From assembly GCA_020186115.1 (NCBI GenBank), contig WSYJ01000092.1, positions 780,001 to 844,000 on the forward strand: DNA of 64,000 nucleotides, in the 5' to 3' direction. The notes beneath the pieces were generated by a model. The model did not search any database, was not told where the DNA came from, and saw only the letters and a program-made list of their open reading frames with translations. Every line of letters begins with the position of its first letter. Positions within the stretch are counted from its first letter, which is position 1. Source of the DNA: Histomonas meleagridis (Eukaryota > Parabasalia > Tritrichomonadida > Dientamoebidae). The position numbers and the translations under genes were made by a program. This document shows positions 60,985-64,000 of this stretch, in pieces.

Positions 60985-62955
60985 AAGAAGTACCTTAACG
61001 CTTTCTGTGTGACCTTTTTTACATGCGAAAATTAGCGCTGTTTTAAATGATTCAAATAATTTCCAAATATTATTACCAAATTTTAAATAATTAAGATAAT
61101 CTTTAACTAAAAAATTTAAATATTTTTAGAATTTACATTAATTCCTTTTTGTTTAAGAAGCAATTTAATGGCATCTACTTGACTTGTTCTAGCTGCAATC
61201 ATAAGTGCTGAGTTAAATAATTTGTATAATTTCCAAATATTACTTTGAAATATAAAATCACATAAATAAACTTTAAACAGAATAAATCAATATCAACACT
61301 TTTTATATTAATATCTTTTCGTGAAAGAAGCATTTTAATTACACCAAGATGACCATTTTCAATTGCTTTTATAAGTGCTGTATGAAATAATATGATTAAT
61401 TATTATATATTATTTTAAAACATAAAATTTTTGAAATCAACAACAAGCAAAGCAAATAAAAAATCTTTAGAATTGATATCAATTCCATCTTGATCAAGAA
61501 ACAAATCGACTATTTCAACGTTTCCATATTCAGATGCAAAATGGAGTGGTGAAAGAAAAAATATAAAAAAAATTTAAATATTATATTGAAATATGAAATC
61601 AATAAATTAAATCCAAAATAGGATAAAGAAATATCTTTAACACTAGGATTAATTTCTTTTTGTTCAAGGAATAATTCAACCATTTCTAAATCATTTTTTT
61701 TAGTAGCTTTTATAAGTGCAGTTTCTAATAATCCGAACAAATTCCATATATTATTATTAAATATAAAGTTAATAAAAATAAATTCTAAATAAAACAAAAT
61801 AAAAAATCTTCATCATTAACATTAATTCCTTTTTGTTTAAGAAGGAATTCAACCATTTCTAAATTGTCTTTATCTGCAGCTTTAATAAGTGCTGTTTGAA
61901 ATAATTTTTCATAAGTTCCATATAATCAAGATAAAAATTAAAACAATAAAATAATTTTTAAAAAAAAAACAAATGAAAATCTTTTACATTTATATCAATT
62001 CCTTTTTTAATAAGTGATACAACTTTTTTTGTTTCACCTTTTTCAGATGCATTTATAAGTTCTTTAATTTCTTTTTCTTTCTTATTAAGTAAATCTACAA
62101 CTTCAGTATAACCATTTTTATATGCTATTTCAAGTGGTGTTTTAAAAGTTTTAAATAATTTCCAAATATTATTTTGAAACATAAAATCATTATAATAAAT
62201 TTTAAATAAAACAAATGAATATTTTCATTGATGTTAACTCCTTTTTGTTCTATAATAAATTTAATAAGTTCAATGTTTTTTTTTTCTAAAGATGTTAATA
62301 AAATACCTTTTGGTATTGGATTATTTTGTATAAAATACTTTACGAGATATAAGTTTCCATTTTTTGTTGCATTTAAAATACAATTTTCAATAACCAAAAT
62401 TTGTCTTTTTTCTGTTAAATAATAAAGAATTTCATAATTTGCATTGTTAACACATATGCTTTCTAAATCAGCTGATTTCCATCCAAAACCTGCTATGTCT
62501 TTTTCATAAATATATTTAAAAATATCATTTTGATGAAATTTAATTGCTGTTTCATGTGCATTATTAAATGATGAGTTATTTTGTTCACATAAATGAATTA
62601 TTTCTAAGTTTCCTCCTGCAATTGCATATTTACCCGTGTTATTTACATTTGCATTATTCATAAGTAAATATTTAAAACATTTAAATGAAGAAAAAAATGC
62701 TGCATAATCAATTAATGAAACATTGTTTTGATTAATAAATGAACATTTTTCATAAAGTGATGGTTCAATTGTTTGATTAAAATCAAAATTATTTTGTGAT
62801 GATATTTCTTGTAATTTTTGTAATTCATCATTTCGAATTAGTTTTGCAATTTCATTTGAATTAACTCCTTCTTGAATTAATTTCTTATGAAGTTCCCAAT
62901 TATTATTTGATAGTTCTTCATAATGATCTAAAAAAATCTTTATCTAATGAATTAT
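60985..62955 (-). pseudogene. DUF3447-ankyrin gene, 5' truncated, spacer-split repeats
   Basis: From 62955 down: YEELSNNNWELHKKLIQEGV, EIAKLIRNDELQKLQEISSQ, LIDYAAFFSSFKCFKYLLMN, then cores IELIKFIIEQKGVNIN, TPLEIAYKNGYTEVVDLL, TALIKAADKDNLEMVEFLL, TALIKATKKNDLEMVELFL, HFASEYGNVEIVDLFL, TALIKAIENGHLGVIKML, SALMIAARTSQVDAIKLLL and SALIFACKKGHTESVKVLL near 61000. Spacers of the ATATTTGGAAATTATTTAAA type separate them, often out of frame (for example 86 nt). The 5' ~100 codons seen in the 29845 gene are missing; a 1-nt shift in a T run lies near 62930. The Helitron-like sequence begins right beyond. Confidence 0.75.
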
Positions 62956-62960
62956 AATAC

Positions 62961-64000
62961 ATGTTTGAAGCAGGATTGAGTTACACTCCTTGGGGATCGA
63001 TGGGCAGCAATAAACCTTCCAATAGCAAAGGAACATGGGAAAACAGCGCACCTACAAGTCCAAGGGTTTCTTCAAGTAATAATTTTCAATCAACAAATGC
63101 TCACAATCCATTTAATTGTGGCAAACATAATGTAAAAGATAAAATAAAAGCTATTCCAGATCCTCCTGATAATTTATTTAAGTCTAATACGCGAAATGTA
63201 AAATCATCAACTCAAAATAAAGGAACTAAACCAACGACAGTAGCACCACCACCGTCAGTATCATTTGGACAAATAATAATGAAAATAAGCCAACTCCTTC
63301 ACTAACAACACCAACTCCTTCACAAACACCAACTCCTTCACAAACACCAGCTCTGGGTATCTGAATTTAGATTCATTATTAAATAGTGATAAAAAGCCAG
63401 ATATGAATATAATGAATTCCATTATATCTTGGCTCGAAGAAAATAATCCTTTATATGCTAAAATTCGTCCTATAACTATTGAATATCTTCAAGCTATAAT
63501 AGATACGTCAGTTAATCCTGGAAATGATGTACCGGCTTTTGCTTATATTGATGAAAATATGAATGATGTTCGCTCAAATGAATATAATAAAATTCCAATT
63601 AATTTACCTGATGAAGCAGGTAATAAAGTTATTAAGTATTTGGAATTGAGAAAATTTCACCATTATGTTTTCCAATGTTATTTCCGTTTGGAAAACTTGT
63701 ACCTATTTCAGGAAAAACAATTCGCGATAAAGCTAGATCTTTACTTTTGGCTCATCCATTTTATCGTTGCGGTAGACTTCAATGTTTTTTAATTCTATTT
63801 TTATACTATGCTATTGTGACTAGAAATGCAGCTTTTATTCAAAATAGATTATCTTTTCAATATATTAACATTCCAAATGGAGCATCACGTAATATTCCGA
63901 ATTCTCTTCTCAAATTAAATGATCCTGCATTCCCAGAATATTGGTCTCAAAAACAATCACATGTTCGCGCCATGTGCTGTGAGTTTGGAGATCCTGACTT
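62961..64000 (+). mobile_element. Helitron-like element protein, N-terminal part (partial, frameshifted)
   Basis: First frame (62961-63305): low-complexity Asn/Ser/Pro-rich leader with FNCGKHNVKDKIKAIPDPPDNL, then PTPSQ repeats. Second (63403 on): WLEENNPLYAKIRPITIEYL, VPAFAYIDEN. A shift near 63650 gives PLCFPMLFPFGKLVPISG, ARSLLLAHPFYRCGR, then RNAAFIQNRLSFQYIN and PEYWSQKQSHVRAMCCEFGD at the edge. The LFP.G followed by a PEYW...V.A.....G.PD pattern is that of the Helitron helicase-like N-terminal domain. Two or more frameshifts indicate a decayed copy. The PIF1-type helicase should lie right of the window. Confidence 0.6.

Overview
The window is nuclear DNA from a parabasalid protist, most likely a Tritrichomonas (T. 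foetus-like) species. Evidence: very AT-rich spacers, almost no introns, 5' UTRs of about 3-20 nt starting at TCAYT/A initiator-like motifs, several stop codons inside TAAA, many TKL kinases/GAF/DENN-type proteins, BspA-like LRR and beta-helix surface proteins, and DUF3447-ankyrin proteins of the trichomonad type. The species is an inference from gene content.

Layout. 1-1.3 kb: 3' end of an ankyrin gene whose repeats are split by AT-rich spacers carrying 20-bp tandem units. 1.4-26.6 kb: a dense core-gene block: U2AF35, rhomboid protease (TTG where ATG is expected), SP-RING SUMO ligase overlapping a coiled-coil gene, a Rab pseudogene, a CaaX protein, membrane-anchored PTH2, Nap1/HEM, an amino-acid permease, a GAF-array protein, a DENN protein, a TKL kinase, a membrane protein, a CLASP-like TOG protein and a BRO1 protein with a GY-rich tail. 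26.6-36.7 kb: ribosomal L1-domain protein, second CaaX protein, a DUF3447-ankyrin gene, a 102-aa orphan, then a gene graveyard (truncated DUF3447, beta-helix, papain-like protease). 36.7-40.9 kb: HECT-like E3 with a zinc domain in place of the C-lobe, an orphan, and a CatSper-like channel; all three carry 1-nt frameshifts, mostly in A or T runs. 42.4-51.8 kb: Sec7-PH, RalGAP/tuberin-like, small membrane protein, CARMIL-like LRR protein, hydrogenosomal/mitochondrial-type carrier. 51.9-64 kb: repeat-rich accessory DNA with a Tc1/mariner-like element (terminal inverted repeats identified), a 1.2-kb element with ~195-bp inverted repeats, two copies of a ~195-bp repeat ending in a perfect hairpin, broken kinase/surface/BspA genes, a DUF3447-ankyrin gene, and the start of a Helitron-like protein at the right edge.

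Functional themes: cytoskeleton and membrane traffic (Nap1, CARMIL, CLASP, Sec7-PH, DENN, RalGAP, BRO1, Rab relic) and ubiquitin/SUMO ligases. The two most unusual observations are (a) the conserved 66-123-nt spacers placed at the same point of every ankyrin repeat, with lengths that often break the frame although the repeat cores stay open, and (b) a HECT N-lobe fused in one frame to an RBR Rcat-like cysteine motif. No tRNA, rRNA or CRISPR array was seen.
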